A stretch of DNA of 64,000 nucleotides, from NCBI RefSeq assembly GCF_015240065.1, contig NZ_CP060506.1, forward strand, positions 124,001 to 188,000. The letters are read 5' to 3'. Made by a program: the position numbers and the translations under genes. Within the stretch, counting starts at the first letter, position 1, and every line of letters starts with the position of its first letter. Positions 1 to 8,799 of the stretch are shown here, in pieces. This DNA is from Nanchangia anserum (lineage in GTDB: Bacteria; Actinomycetota; Actinomycetes; Actinomycetales; Actinomycetaceae). Under the pieces are notes generated by a model. It did not search any database. It saw only the letters and a list, made by a program, of their open reading frames with translations, and had not been told where the DNA came from.

Positions 1-867
1 AGCCGGGGATGGTGGGCTGGAGCATGGCGAGGTTCGTCTTGCCGCAGGCCGAGGGGAAGGCCGCGGTGACGTGGTACTGCTTGCCGCTCTTCTCGTCGGT
101 CAGGCGCAGGATGAGCATGTGCTCGGCCATCCAGCCGTCACGACGCGCCATCGTCGAGGCGATGCGCAGCGCGTAGCACTTCTTGCCCAGCAGCGCGTTG
201 CCGCCGTAGCCCGAACCGAAGGACCAGATCTCGTTGGTCTCGGGGAAGTGGGTGATGTACTTCTCGTCGTTGCACGGCCACGCCGTGTCTTCTTCGCCCT
301 CAGCCAGCGGCACGCCGACGGAGTGGATCGCGGGAACCCACTCGGCACCCTCGTTGATGAGGTCCATGGCCTTGGCGCCCATGCGGGTCATGATGCGCAT
401 GTTGCACACGACGTAGGGCGAGTCGGAGATCTCGATGCCCAGCTGCGAGATCGGGCCACCGAGGGGACCCATCGAGAACGGCACGACGTACATCGTGCGA
501 CCCGCAGCCAGCCATCGAACTTCTCGTTCAGGATGGCCTTCATTTCCTTCGGGTCAGCCCAGTTGTTGGTCGGGCCGGCGTCCTCTTCCTTCTCGCAGCA
601 GATGAAGGTGCGCGACTCGACGCGGGCAACGTCGGAGGGCAGCGAGCGAGCGAGGAAGGAGTTGGGGCGCTTATCGGGGTTGAGGCGGGTGAACATGCCG
701 GACTCGACCATCTGGTCGGTCAGACGCTTCCACTCTTCTTCCGAACCGTCGCAGAATTCGATGCGCGCGGGCTTGGTGAGTTCAGCCGTCTTGACAACCC
801 AGTCCACGACCTCGGCGGGCGCGTTGGCGGGAGCGGCGTCACGGATGTCCTTCTCCGTCACAGTCAT
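1..867 (-). CDS. pckG: Phosphoenolpyruvate carboxykinase (GTP), 5' part, with a frameshift
   Basis: Cytosolic gluconeogenic enzyme converting oxaloacetate and GTP to PEP, CO2 and GDP. The start ATG at 867 follows a GGAGG ribosome site. The first ~117 residues match the family N-terminus ([18 protein letters not shown], then [16 protein letters not shown]). Near 508-515 the frame moves by one base within a G-rich run; the downstream frame continues with [30 protein letters not shown] and the nucleotide-binding FPSACGKTN close to the window edge. The gene runs off the left end, so only about half of the usual ~600 residues are present. A one-base deletion explains the break and is more likely a sequencing error than a real mutation in such a conserved gene. 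Confidence 0.92.
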
Positions 868-1211
868 ATGTGATGCCTCCTCGGCAAATAGTGGCTGGCG
901 ACGCCTGGCGACGCCGCCGGATACGTCTCCTATTGTTCCCGATTTTTTTCTTCGTGCATAGGCGAAGGTCCCTCAGGGCGGCCTCGCGACCTGTGACGCA
1001 TCTGACAGGCGGCGTCGGGTGGGGACTTTGGTCAGCGGTTGGCGGCGATGCGCAAGCCAGGCGTGGTGTGCCCGAGGCGGTGGCGGCCCCTTTTGATTAC
1101 TTGGGGCCAAAGATGGAGTGAGGAATGCGGGGGGCGGTTTGGTGGTTGATAAAATTTCTGTCTGATTCCCACGTGTGAGGGACAGACATATACGAGTCTC
1201 AAGGAGGAGCG
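868..1211. promoter_or_regulatory. Divergent intergenic region between pckG and ppgK
   Basis: This 344-base gap holds the promoters of both divergent genes. It includes an AT-rich stretch around 1146-1163 and a TATACG hexamer near 1191 that could be a -10 for ppgK, but no convincing -35/-10 pair. I see no gene or strong hairpin here. Confidence 0.4.
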
Positions 1212-1955
1212 ATGACCTCGTACGCTATTGGTATTGATATTGGTGGATCCGGTGTTAAGGGTGCGTTAGTCAACGCCCATACCGGCACACTCGAATCGGA
1301 TGTGCACACGGTTGCCACGCCCTACCCGGCGACTCCCCAGGCCGTTCTTGACGCGTGTGCGCGCGTCGTCGAGCTCATCGGCGGTCCCGAGGATGCCCCG
1401 ATCGGGATCTCGTTCCCCGCCCCGATCGTCCACGGCCGCATCCCTTTTATGGCCAATCTCGACCAGGAATGGGTCGGCATCACCATCACGGACCTCGTCA
1501 GCGAGCGTCTGAACCGCCACACCGTTGTCGTCAACGACGGTGATGCCGCGGCCATCGGCGAATACACCTTCGGTGCCGCCGCCGACGTCGACGGAGTTGT
1601 CGTCGTGACGACGCTGGGCACGGGCATTGGCTCGGGCATCGTCGTGAACGGCACGCTCGTGCCGAATACGGAATTGGGCCACCTTGAGATCGATGGAAAC
1701 GAAGCGGAAAAGCGTGCCTCGGCGAAGGTGAAGACCGACGAAAACCTCGATTGGGAGCAGTACACGCAGCGTCTGCAACGCTACTACGAACACGTCGAAA
1801 TGCTGTTCTCGCCCGACCTCTTTGTCATCGGCGGGGGAATTTCGGAAAACGCCGATAAATTCATCCCGAACCTCAAGCTGAGGACCCCGGTTCGCTGCGC
1901 GGGACTGCGCAACACGGCGGGCATCGTCGGTGCCGCCGCAGCGGTGCTTGCCTAG
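1212..1955 (+). CDS. ppgK: Polyphosphate-dependent glucokinase (ROK family)
   Basis: Phosphorylates glucose to glucose-6-phosphate using polyphosphate (and usually ATP) in the cytosol. The 247-residue protein has the ROK phosphate-binding start GIDIGGSGVKGA (residues 7-18), the catalytic segment NDGDAAAIGEY (~112-122), the loop TLGTGIGSG (~135-143) and ELGHLEI (~154-160). It lacks the Cys-rich zinc motif of regulatory ROK proteins, as expected for actinobacterial PpgK. AAGGAGGAG sits just before the ATG. It ends before a strong hairpin and is a single-gene unit. It would phosphorylate glucose released by the nearby glycosidases, and it fits functionally with the polyphosphate kinase gene 24 kb downstream. 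Confidence 0.93.
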   Translation: MTSYAIGIDIGGSGVKGALVNAHTGTLESDVHTVATPYPATPQAVLDACARVVELIGGPEDAPIGISFPAPIVHGRIPFMANLDQEWVGITITDLVSERLNRHTVVVNDGDAAAIGEYTFGAAADVDGVVVVTTLGTGIGSGIVVNGTLVPNTELGHLEIDGNEAEKRASAKVKTDENLDWEQYTQRLQRYYEHVEMLFSPDLFVIGGGISENADKFIPNLKLRTPVRCAGLRNTAGIVGAAAAVLA

Positions 1956-1965
1956 ACACGACGAC

Positions 1966-2003
1966 AAACCGGCGGCGGGACCCACGTGGCCCGCCGCCGG
2001 TTT
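1966..2003 (+). terminator. Intrinsic terminator-like hairpin after ppgK
   Basis: Perfect 14-bp arms (1966-1979 and 1990-2003) with a 10-base loop and a short T run at the 3' end on the plus strand. It lies 11 bases after the ppgK stop codon. Confidence 0.8.
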
Positions 2004-2031
2004 GCGTGTGGGTGCCCGCCGTGACGCACGA

Positions 2032-2065
2032 GTGAGGGGCCTGCCCAAGCGGGCAGGCCCCTCAC
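2032..2065 (-). terminator. Terminator-like hairpin for the leftward isomerase/oxidoreductase pair
   Basis: Perfect 15-bp arms (2032-2046 and 2051-2065) around a 4-base loop. It lies 13 bases beyond the stop codon of the leftward gene ending at 2079, so it most likely ends that operon; it is symmetrical enough to act both ways. Confidence 0.75.
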
Positions 2066-2078
2066 AGTTCCGCGCGAA

Positions 2079-3080
2079 TTAGCGGTTCTTGAAGGCCGAG
2101 TCGAACGCGGCCTCGGGCAGGGAATACGTGTGGGCGCGGGCGAAGGCGAGCGCCTTGGGGGCGCCCTCGAGCCGGTCCATGCCGGCGTCCTCCCACTCCA
2201 CCGACAGCGGACCGGCGTAGCCGATCTGGTCGAGCGTGCGGAAGTAGCGCTCAAAGTCGGCGTCACCGAGCCCGGCCGAGACGAAGTTCCAGCCGCGGCG
2301 CACCCCGCCCCACGGCAGGTGCGAGGACAGGCGGCCGTTGCGGCCGTCGAAGTGCAGCTTCGTGTCCTTGACGTGGACGTGGTAGATCCGGTCGGCAAAG
2401 TCGGCGAGGAACACGGCCGGGTCCAGGCCCTGCCACAGCATGTGCGACGGGTCCCAGTTGATGCCGAAGTTCTCGCGATGACCGATCGCGTCCAGGGTGG
2501 CCTTGGTCGTCCAGTAGTCGTAGGCGATCTCGGAGGGGTGAACCTCGAGGGCGAACTTGACGCCGGCCTCATCGAACGCATCGATGATCGGGTTCCACCG
2601 GTCCGCAAAGTCCTGATAACCGGCCTCGATGACGTCGGCGCCGACCGGCGGATACATCGCGACGTAGGGCCAGATCTTCGACCCGGTGAAGCCCGTGACG
2701 ACCTTCGCCCCCACGCGCGCGGCGGCCTTCGCCGTCACCTTCATCTCCTCGGCGGCGCGCTGGCGCACGCCCTCGGGGTCGCCGTCGCCCCACGTACGGG
2801 CGCTGAGCAGGCCGCGGTGGCGGAAGTCGATCGGGTCGTCGCAGACGCACTGGCCCGTCGAGTGATTCGAGATGGCGTACAGCTTGAGGTCGAATTCCTC
2901 CAGCGTGGCGCGGAACGACGCGACGTAGTCGTCATCTTCGGCCGCACGGAACACGTCGAGGTGATCTCCCGAGGCGGCGACCTCCAGGCCGTCGTAGCCC
3001 CACTCGTGGGCGAGGCGGCACACCTCGCGGAAGGGAAGGTCGACCCACTGGCCGGTGAACAGGGTAATGGTGCGAGACAT
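2079..3080 (-). CDS. Sugar phosphate isomerase/epimerase (AP-endonuclease-family TIM barrel)
   Basis: A 333-residue Xylose-isomerase-like TIM barrel (PF01261 type), probably acting on keto- or inosose-like sugars in the cytosol. Metal-site motifs are visible: KFALEVHPSE (~175-184), NWDPSHMLW (~207-215), YHVHVKDTK (~233-241) and SVEWEDAGMD (~294-303). GAAGGAG precedes the start. It lies 17 bases after the leftward Gfo/Idh/MocA oxidoreductase gene, so the two are one operon in which sugar oxidation is followed by isomerisation or elimination. It differs in sequence from the three deglycosidase-like TIM barrels elsewhere in the window. The substrate cannot be assigned from sequence. Confidence 0.8.
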   Translation of the reverse strand: MSRTITLFTGQWVDLPFREVCRLAHEWGYDGLEVAASGDHLDVFRAAEDDDYVASFRATLEEFDLKLYAISNHSTGQCVCDDPIDFRHRGLLSARTWGDGDPEGVRQRAAEEMKVTAKAAARVGAKVVTGFTGSKIWPYVAMYPPVGADVIEAGYQDFADRWNPIIDAFDEAGVKFALEVHPSEIAYDYWTTKATLDAIGHRENFGINWDPSHMLWQGLDPAVFLADFADRIYHVHVKDTKLHFDGRNGRLSSHLPWGGVRRGWNFVSAGLGDADFERYFRTLDQIGYAGPLSVEWEDAGMDRLEGAPKALAFARAHTYSLPEAAFDSAFKNR

Positions 3081-3097
3081 GAGATTTCTCCTTCGGG

Positions 3098-4174
3098 CTA
3101 GGCCTGCTCGGGGTGGACGACCTCGCGGGTTTCGTCAGAGCGAATGACGGCCTCGAGGATCTTCAGGCAGCGAATGACCGAGGCGTTCGTGATCGCGGGT
3201 TCCTCGCGGCCCTCGGCGGCGGCAAGCGCATTGCGGTAGAAGTCCATGACGTCGCTGTCGACCTCGGGCAGGGGCAGCTCCTCGACCGGCGGGGTCGTCG
3301 ACGCCATCTTCGCGTAGTCCATGATGCGCGGGGCCATGGTCTTCGTCAGGCCGACGCCGGCCTGGATGGGAGTCGCATCGTCTTCCTCGGCACCCGTGTG
3401 GCGGATGATCCGCCCGTTCATCTCCCAGTCCTCAATGATCGCGCAGCCCGTGGCCGACTGTAGGTAGAACTTGGGCAGCGTGATGTAGGCGTTGGTCGAG
3501 ACGTCGACGAGGGCGCGGAAGCCGTTGGCGAAGCGGAAGTAGGCCTGGAAGCCGTCATCGACATCGTGGCCGGCGACGAAGCTGCGCACGCCGTAGACGT
3601 CGACGACGGGGGAGTCGACCATCATGAGCAGGCGATCGACCGTGTGCACGCCCCAGTCGAGGATCATGCCGCCGCCCTGCTCGGGGAGTTGACGCCAGTC
3701 GCCGGGGATACCGCGCGAGCCGTGGATGCGCTGTTCGAGGTAGGTGGCCGGGCCGATCAGCTCCTCGTCGCAAATCTTCTTGATGACCTGGTAGTCGGGA
3801 TCCCAGCGGCGGTTCTGGTGAACCATGAACAGCTTGCCGGTTTCGCGCGAGACCTCATCGACGTCTTCCATCTCGGCCGAGGTCATCATGGCGGGTTTTT
3901 CGCACAGGACGTCCTTGCCGGCCTTCATCGCCTCGACCGCGTAGTCGTGGTGGGAGTCGTTGGGGGTGCAGATGAAGACGAAGTCGACTGCCGAATCGTC
4001 GAGGATCTCCTGGAACGACTCGTACACGTGCAGGCCGTCGGCCTCGGCGTCGTCGTTGGCGCGCGGATCGATGTCGTAGATCCCCTTGACCTCAGCGCCG
4101 TCGATCTGCTGCAGATTCTTCCAGTGATAGACACCCTGCGTGCCGTACCCAACAATCGCAAATGTATGAGTCAT
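3098..4174 (-). CDS. Gfo/Idh/MocA-family NAD(P)-dependent sugar oxidoreductase
   Basis: A 358-residue cytosolic oxidoreductase. The N-terminal Rossmann fold begins FAIVGYGTQG (residues 5-14); CTPNDSHHD (~70-78) and the family signature CEKPAMM (~91-97) follow; the C-terminal sheet domain contains DWGVHTVDR (~175-183). The start is preceded by AAGGAGG. It is the first gene of a leftward pair with the isomerase at 2079-3080 and faces a ROK regulator gene whose 3' end is 165 bases away. Relatives in C-glycoside pathways oxidise the sugar C3 hydroxyl to a ketone, a role that fits here, but many other sugar substrates are possible. Confidence 0.82.
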   Translation of the reverse strand: MTHTFAIVGYGTQGVYHWKNLQQIDGAEVKGIYDIDPRANDDAEADGLHVYESFQEILDDSAVDFVFICTPNDSHHDYAVEAMKAGKDVLCEKPAMMTSAEMEDVDEVSRETGKLFMVHQNRRWDPDYQVIKKICDEELIGPATYLEQRIHGSRGIPGDWRQLPEQGGGMILDWGVHTVDRLLMMVDSPVVDVYGVRSFVAGHDVDDGFQAYFRFANGFRALVDVSTNAYITLPKFYLQSATGCAIIEDWEMNGRIIRHTGAEEDDATPIQAGVGLTKTMAPRIMDYAKMASTTPPVEELPLPEVDSDVMDFYRNALAAAEGREEPAITNASVIRCLKILEAVIRSDETREVVHPEQA

Positions 4175-4311
4175 TTATGGGACCTCCTTGTCGAACCACG
4201 CATCGCGCTCTCGCGACGTCGGCCGGAGCAGAGAATTCGCGCGGCGTCTCCAGCTCGGCACTTGCACGCTAAAGCGCGCTCGGGTTCGTGACCAAGGAGT
4301 GAGCCCCCTAC

Positions 4312-4332
4312 TTATGCATCAATGGGGCTCAA
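4312..4332. promoter_or_regulatory. Possible ROK operator (one good half-site)
   Basis: TTATGCAT at 4312-4319 matches the left half of the better operators at 5583-5603 and 8642-8662; the expected right half (4325-4332, GGGCTCAA) is degenerate. It lies between the 3' end of the ROK gene and the start of the leftward oxidoreductase gene, where it could control the latter. Confidence 0.4.
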
Positions 4333-4339
4333 GTGGATG

Positions 4340-5527
4340 TTAGTGGGGAGCGACGACCTTATCGACGACGAGGCGCGCACACCCGCGCGTCGCATCCTGG
4401 GTCGGGTGGGGCGCGCACACGACTTTCAGCGTGCGGCTGGCCAGCGGCAGGGACTGCGCCTCGATGATGCGCTCGACGTTGGTGACGAATTCGGCCGACA
4501 GGTTGGGAACCGTCCCGGCCAGGATGATCGTGTCGGGGTTAAAGAAACTGACGAGGACCGAGAGGACCCCGCCCAGTGCCGCCGAGCATGTCGAGAGCAA
4601 ACTGCGCGCGGCCGAGTTTCCGCTCTGGGCCGCGCGGGCCACCTGCTCGACGCTGGCGGGGGCCGTAAGATCGCGCTCGTCGCTGGTGGCAATGTCACCG
4701 GGCAGCGACAGTGCAGCCGCGTCGCGTTCGATGGCCCACCCTCCGGCGATGGCTTCCAGGCAACCCGTGCGCCCGCAGCGGCATCCCACGGACTCGTGGG
4801 TGGCGACGGGAATATGGCCGATGTCGCCGGCTGCACCCTGCGCGCCGCGGTGGATCGTGCCGCGGGTGATGATGCCCGCCCCGATACCCGTGCCGAGCAG
4901 GACATAGATAGCGTCGGTGGCGCCGGTGATCCCCGGGTACCCCAAGGCCATGGCGTTGACGTCATTGTCGACGGTGACGGGGACGTCGAAGCGTGACGAC
5001 ACATAGCCAATGACATCGAATCCGTCCCACCCGGGCATGATCGGGGGTGAGACGGGGATGCCGGTGGCGTAGTCAATCGGGCCGGGCAGGCAGATGCCCA
5101 AGCCCCACAGGGGGCGCTCGGGGTCAATGACCGTCGTGAGGTCGTCACATACGCGCGACAACGTCTCGACGGGGCCGCGTTGGATCGGCCATTCGCGCTG
5201 AACTTCGGTGATGACGTTGCCCGCCAGGTCGGTCAGGGCAACCTGATAGCGGCGAGTCGCGATGTTGGCGGTGAGCACCGAGGCGGTGGAATCCGCAAAA
5301 CGCCACGCCTGGGGTGCGCGCCCACCTGTCGAGGGCGCGTTGCCGTTGCGTTCGAGCAGACCGGCGATCTCGGCCTGCGACAACAGGTTCGATACGGCGT
5401 TTCGACCGATACCCGTCTGCTCGCAGAGCTGTGCCCGCGTGTGGGCCCGGTTCGCGCGCACGAGCCGGACGACCTCGGCGAGATCGTCGTGGGTGGCAAG
5501 AAGGCGCGGTTGATCGGAGAGGAGCAT
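4340..5527 (-). CDS. ROK-family transcriptional regulator
   Basis: A 395-residue sugar-responsive DNA-binding regulator. The N-terminal winged helix (~residues 12-75) contains QLCEQTGIGRNAVSNLLSQ as recognition region. It is followed by a ROK sugar-binding domain with DNDVNAMALG (~187-196), LLGTGIGAG (~207-215), DIGHIPV (~230-236) and the zinc motif CRCGRTGCLE (~243-252), typical of regulators rather than kinases. It is transcribed away from the deglycosidase pair at 5755-7197, and a good operator-like palindrome lies in the 227-base gap, suggesting autoregulation and control of that pair. The effector is unknown. Confidence 0.87.
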   Translation of the reverse strand: MLLSDQPRLLATHDDLAEVVRLVRANRAHTRAQLCEQTGIGRNAVSNLLSQAEIAGLLERNGNAPSTGGRAPQAWRFADSTASVLTANIATRRYQVALTDLAGNVITEVQREWPIQRGPVETLSRVCDDLTTVIDPERPLWGLGICLPGPIDYATGIPVSPPIMPGWDGFDVIGYVSSRFDVPVTVDNDVNAMALGYPGITGATDAIYVLLGTGIGAGIITRGTIHRGAQGAAGDIGHIPVATHESVGCRCGRTGCLEAIAGGWAIERDAAALSLPGDIATSDERDLTAPASVEQVARAAQSGNSAARSLLSTCSAALGGVLSVLVSFFNPDTIILAGTVPNLSAEFVTNVERIIEAQSLPLASRTLKVVCAPHPTQDATRGCARLVVDKVVAPH

Positions 5528-5582
5528 TGGAGATCTCTCTTGTCGGGGTCGCCCGGGCGGGACTAATGGCTCACTCCCACAC

Positions 5583-5603
5583 TAATGCATCTTGCGTGCA
5601 AAA
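5583..5603. promoter_or_regulatory. ROK operator-like inverted repeat
   Basis: TAATGCAT, 5 bases, GTGCAAAA. The same two half-sites with the same spacing occur at 8642-8662, and a weaker form at 19532-19552. It sits in the divergent promoter region between the ROK gene (starts 5527, leftward) and the deglycosidase alpha gene (starts 5755). Confidence 0.62.
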
Positions 5604-5754
5604 GACGGCCGGCGAGCATTGCTGCCCCCAGGGACCCGTTCTTAATCTGCGCATATGGGCTATGCCCACTGGTTGCGGCCATCACACGTCCTTCGGCCAG
5701 AAGACGTGGTTGCCGCCGCGTCTGATCCTCCAATGATGGAGAAAGGACCGAAAC

Positions 5755-6786
5755 ATGAGCCACATCAAGAGGGGTGTGTCCCTCTACAGTCTTCAAGATG
5801 CTTACGGGCGCGGAGGCCTCGGTCTCGAAGGCTGCGTCGAAGCAGTTGAAAAGATGGGGACCGAGGGGATCGAAATCCTCAGCGATCAGATGATTCGCGG
5901 GGCCGCCAACGCTAGCGAGGAAACCCTGGCCGAATGGGACCGCATCATGGAGGCGCACCCGCTCGAGCGCGCCGTCAACGACATCTTCATTAATTCCTCG
6001 CTGTACAAGAACCGCTGGCTGACCCTGGACGAGCAGGTCGCCGCCCTCGAAGCCGACCTCAAGCTCACCCACCGCCTGGGGATCCCGCTGGTGCGCCTGG
6101 TCTCGCGCACCGACCCCGCGGTCATCCGCCGCACCCTGCCGCTGGCCGAGAAGCTCGGCGTCACCATGGCGGTCGAGGTCCACGCCGGCATGAGCTTCCG
6201 CCACCCGATGACGGCGGCGTGGATCAAGGAGATGAAGGCGGTTGACAGCCCCTTCGTCGGCCTCGTCGTTGACTTTGGCATCTACTGCCAGCGTCACCCG
6301 CGCGTGTCCTCGAACTACTTCAAGCACCTCGGCGTCAGCGAGGACGTCATCTCGTGGATCGACGACGTGTTCGCCTCCGGCACCGATCCGTCTGCCGCGT
6401 TCCAGGGCGACGGCTCGAACGAGGAGTCCTTCGAGCAGCCGATCTTCCCCGATGAGCTGCGTAAGATGTTCCGCCACCCGCTTGACGAGTTCTACGCGAT
6501 GATGTCGACCGGTTACGAGAACACGAGCCTCGACACCCTCGACGAATACCTGCCGTGGATTAAGTCCTTCCACGGCAAGTTCTGGGAAATGACGGATGAG
6601 GGTGAGGAATACTCGATCGATTACTCCCGGATTATCGAGCGCCTGAAGAAGCTGGGCTTCGAGGGCTACATCTGCTCAGAGTACGAGGGCCAGCGCTTCG
6701 TGGTCCCGGGTGAAGAAATCCGCGACATCGAGCAGGTCTCCAAGCATCAGGACATGCTGGCGCGCTACATCAACGACGGGAAGTGA
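5755..6786 (+). CDS. C-glycoside deglycosidase-like alpha subunit (TIM barrel), pair 1
   Basis: A 343-residue sugar-isomerase-fold protein starting KRGVSLYSLQD. Likely metal ligands and catalytic residues: E141 and H143 in VEVHAG, D173 in VVDFGIY, H273 in SFHGKFWEM and E309/E311 in CSEYEG. The next gene, 9 bases on, encodes a small beta-sheet protein resembling the beta subunit (DUF6379) of bacterial C-glycoside deglycosidases. In that family the alpha/beta complex cleaves the C-C bond of a 3-keto C-glucoside made by a partner oxidoreductase. Function is inferred from this pairing; an O-glycoside eliminase or a plain isomerase is the alternative. AAAGGA lies 9 bases before the ATG. Confidence 0.76.
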   Translation: MSHIKRGVSLYSLQDAYGRGGLGLEGCVEAVEKMGTEGIEILSDQMIRGAANASEETLAEWDRIMEAHPLERAVNDIFINSSLYKNRWLTLDEQVAALEADLKLTHRLGIPLVRLVSRTDPAVIRRTLPLAEKLGVTMAVEVHAGMSFRHPMTAAWIKEMKAVDSPFVGLVVDFGIYCQRHPRVSSNYFKHLGVSEDVISWIDDVFASGTDPSAAFQGDGSNEESFEQPIFPDELRKMFRHPLDEFYAMMSTGYENTSLDTLDEYLPWIKSFHGKFWEMTDEGEEYSIDYSRIIERLKKLGFEGYICSEYEGQRFVVPGEEIRDIEQVSKHQDMLARYINDGK

Positions 6787-6795
6787 GAAACAGAA

Positions 6796-7197
6796 ATGTT
6801 CGACGGTTACATTTACACCGAAGGCAGCGAAAAGCCTGTTTGGGAAGACGACAAGATCGTCGGGTTTGATATCGCTACCCGCATTCCCTACTACCGCGGC
6901 ATTCCCCTGTCGATGGTTCACGACGTCGAGGTCGTCGTCGACGGCAAGCCTGTCGAGCGCGAGACGATCCGCTTCAGCGCCGATAACGGCGAGCACTGGT
7001 TCACCCTCGACGAGCTGTGGACAGTGTCGTCGTTCAGGTGGGAATACGCCGACGAGGCAATCGTGCGGGTCATGCGCCCCGACGGACTGGGAGCGGGCGA
7101 GCACGACGTCACCTTGCGAGTGAGCATTCGCGTCGCCTACATCCCCGTCCCCTTCTCGGGAGAAAACACCCGGAAGGTCGTCATTCCCGCCTCCTAA
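6796..7197 (+). CDS. C-glycoside deglycosidase-like beta subunit (DUF6379), pair 1
   Basis: A 133-residue all-beta protein. Features shared with the two other beta-like proteins in the window are a PYYRGIPLS segment (~34-42), VVVDGKPVE (~50-58), LGAGEHDVTL (~99-108) and a closing VAYIPVPF (~114-121). In known systems the small subunit packs on the TIM barrel and is needed for activity. The gene follows the alpha gene by 9 bases and is terminated by the hairpin at 7207-7235. Confidence 0.76.
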   Translation: MFDGYIYTEGSEKPVWEDDKIVGFDIATRIPYYRGIPLSMVHDVEVVVDGKPVERETIRFSADNGEHWFTLDELWTVSSFRWEYADEAIVRVMRPDGLGAGEHDVTLRVSIRVAYIPVPFSGENTRKVVIPAS

Positions 7198-7206
7198 GTC
7201 GAGGCT

Positions 7207-7235
7207 GGGCGGCGGGAGGTTGTCTCCCGCCGCCC
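7207..7235. terminator. Bidirectional terminator-like hairpin
   Basis: Perfect 12-bp GC arms (7207-7218 and 7224-7235) with a 5-base loop, between the convergent 3' ends of the beta-subunit gene and the broken ROK gene. It is followed at 7250-7259 by a run of about ten Gs that also appears to hold a frameshift. Confidence 0.75.
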
Positions 7236-7237
7236 AC

Positions 7238-8527
7238 TCATATTCCGCGGGGGGGGGGACGGTCATCTGTGGCTGTGTTTCGATGAGGTCGCGACACGCC
7301 GCAGGCGATCCCGCGGGAATCCAGCGAGCCAATCGATCGACACCCAGCAACGCGTCGGCGAGCAGACGCGCGATCCCGGTGATCTCGTCACTGTGGTCGC
7401 GCCCGCCCATGCGCACGACGATGCGCTCGCCGATTGTCGGCAAGACCCGGCGCCGAATCGAGGATTCGACGATCGAGGCAAAGAGATTGCCCGACTCGGT
7501 CACCGCGCCACCGATCACGATTTCGCCGGGTTATAGATCGTCGCGAGAACCGCGAGAACGCCGGCGAGGCGAATGCCGGCATCGGCGGCAATCTTCACGC
7601 ACTGCTGATCGCCCTGCGCGATTCCGCTGAACACGTCATCCATGCTGATGTGGCCGACGTCGTCGTGAATCTCTTTCAGGTAGGGGCTGTTCCACCACAC
7701 CTCTCCCCGGTTGGCGGTGGCCTCGAAGGCGCCACCCGACACGAAGGTCTCCAGGCACCCGCGCCTGCCGCAGCGGCACACGCTCGTGGAGGAGGTGTCG
7801 ACCTGGATGTGGGCGAGTTCGCCCGACGCCCCGGCTTCGCCGCGATGGACAGCGCCCTCGGAGACGATCCCCAACCCAGCCCCAACGACAGGCGCACGTA
7901 GAAGAGATTCTCGGGGCACCGGGCCGCGAGGCGGCCGCGTGCGACATTGCGTCGACCTCGTCGTCCATCCACACCGGCATCTTCAGGTGGTAGCTGAAGA
8001 ACTGGCGAACGGGGAATTCCACCCAGGGATCGTCTTGGTGCGTGGCCAGAGCAACGAGATTGAGCGGGCGACCCGTGGCCGTGTTGATCGGCATGGGCAC
8101 CGTCAGTCCCAAGCCCCAGATGGGGCTGCCATCGCCGGCGGTGGCGATAAGCTCGCGTAGCTTGGCGACGAGGCTCGTGCACACGTCGGTGACGTCGTCG
8201 AGATGCCGAGACTAACGGTGAGTCGCGCCTGGATGTCCCGGTGAGCGTCGTGACGGCGAGAGCACTCTCGCGAATCCCGATGCAGCAGGTGAGGACGCGT
8301 CCGGCATCATCGTTGAAGCCCCACACCTCGGGGGAGCGCCCGCCCGTCGATGCACCGCGCCCGACGACACGAAGGAGTCCGAGGGCGGCTCCGGCCTCGA
8401 TGCGTCGTTGCACGGCGTTGCGGCCAATGCGCAGGTGAGACCCGATGTCCGCGCGCGTAACCGGCTGCGGGCTGGAGCGAACGAAGGCCACGACATCGGC
8501 GACCTGGGCGATATGCGTCAACGACAT
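7238..8527 (-). pseudogene. ROK-family regulator broken by several frameshifts
   Basis: Reading leftward from 8527, pieces of one ROK regulator appear in changing frames. They are the winged helix (ADIGSHLRIGRNAVQRRIE, residues ~25-43), WGLGLTVPMPINTATGRP, PVWMDDEVDAMSHAAA, LFYVRLSLGLG, LGIVSEGAVHRGEAGASGE, the zinc motif CRCGRRGCLE and finally VIGGAVTESGNLF. Frame changes fall near 8200, 7910, 7880, 7525 and in the poly-G run at 7250-7259; with the last corrected the stop is at about 7238. Five lesions in 1.3 kb means either a true pseudogene or a poorly read stretch. Intact, it would control the transporter and glycosidase genes divergent to it through the operator at 8642. Confidence 0.8.
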
Positions 8528-8641
8528 GCGCCCGGATTCGGCAGAAGTGTCGGAGGTGGGGTGGCGCAGTTCATGCAGACACGGTAACAGACGCCCGTCT
8601 TTTGGTGAATCGTGGCGTAAATGAGTGACCTTTTGTCGCCC

Positions 8642-8662
8642 TTATGCATGAATAGTGCAAAA
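8642..8662. promoter_or_regulatory. ROK operator-like inverted repeat upstream of the GPH transporter
   Basis: TTATGCAT, 5 bases, GTGCAAAA: the clearest copy of the motif. It lies in the 272-base divergent gap between the ROK gene starting at 8527 and the transporter gene starting at 8800. Confidence 0.65.
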
Positions 8663-8799
8663 GTTGGCGGGCGTTCCTTGCCCCCATTATCGGTGTCGCG
8701 TTGGACTGGGACGCGACGTAACGGGCGACACATCTTGTCGACCAGGCTTCGCTCCGTGGGCAGTGGAGCCCATCGAATCAGTTCTCAGAAAGGCTGGTC

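Noticed and set aside
71-961. Long plus-strand frame opposite pckG
   Set aside because: It is antisense to clearly conserved PEP carboxykinase sequence and has no family features of its own.
2079-3080. Fourth deglycosidase alpha subunit
   Set aside because: It is a related TIM barrel, but it lacks the SEYEG and HGKF motifs and has no adjacent beta-subunit gene; an ordinary isomerase/epimerase fits better.
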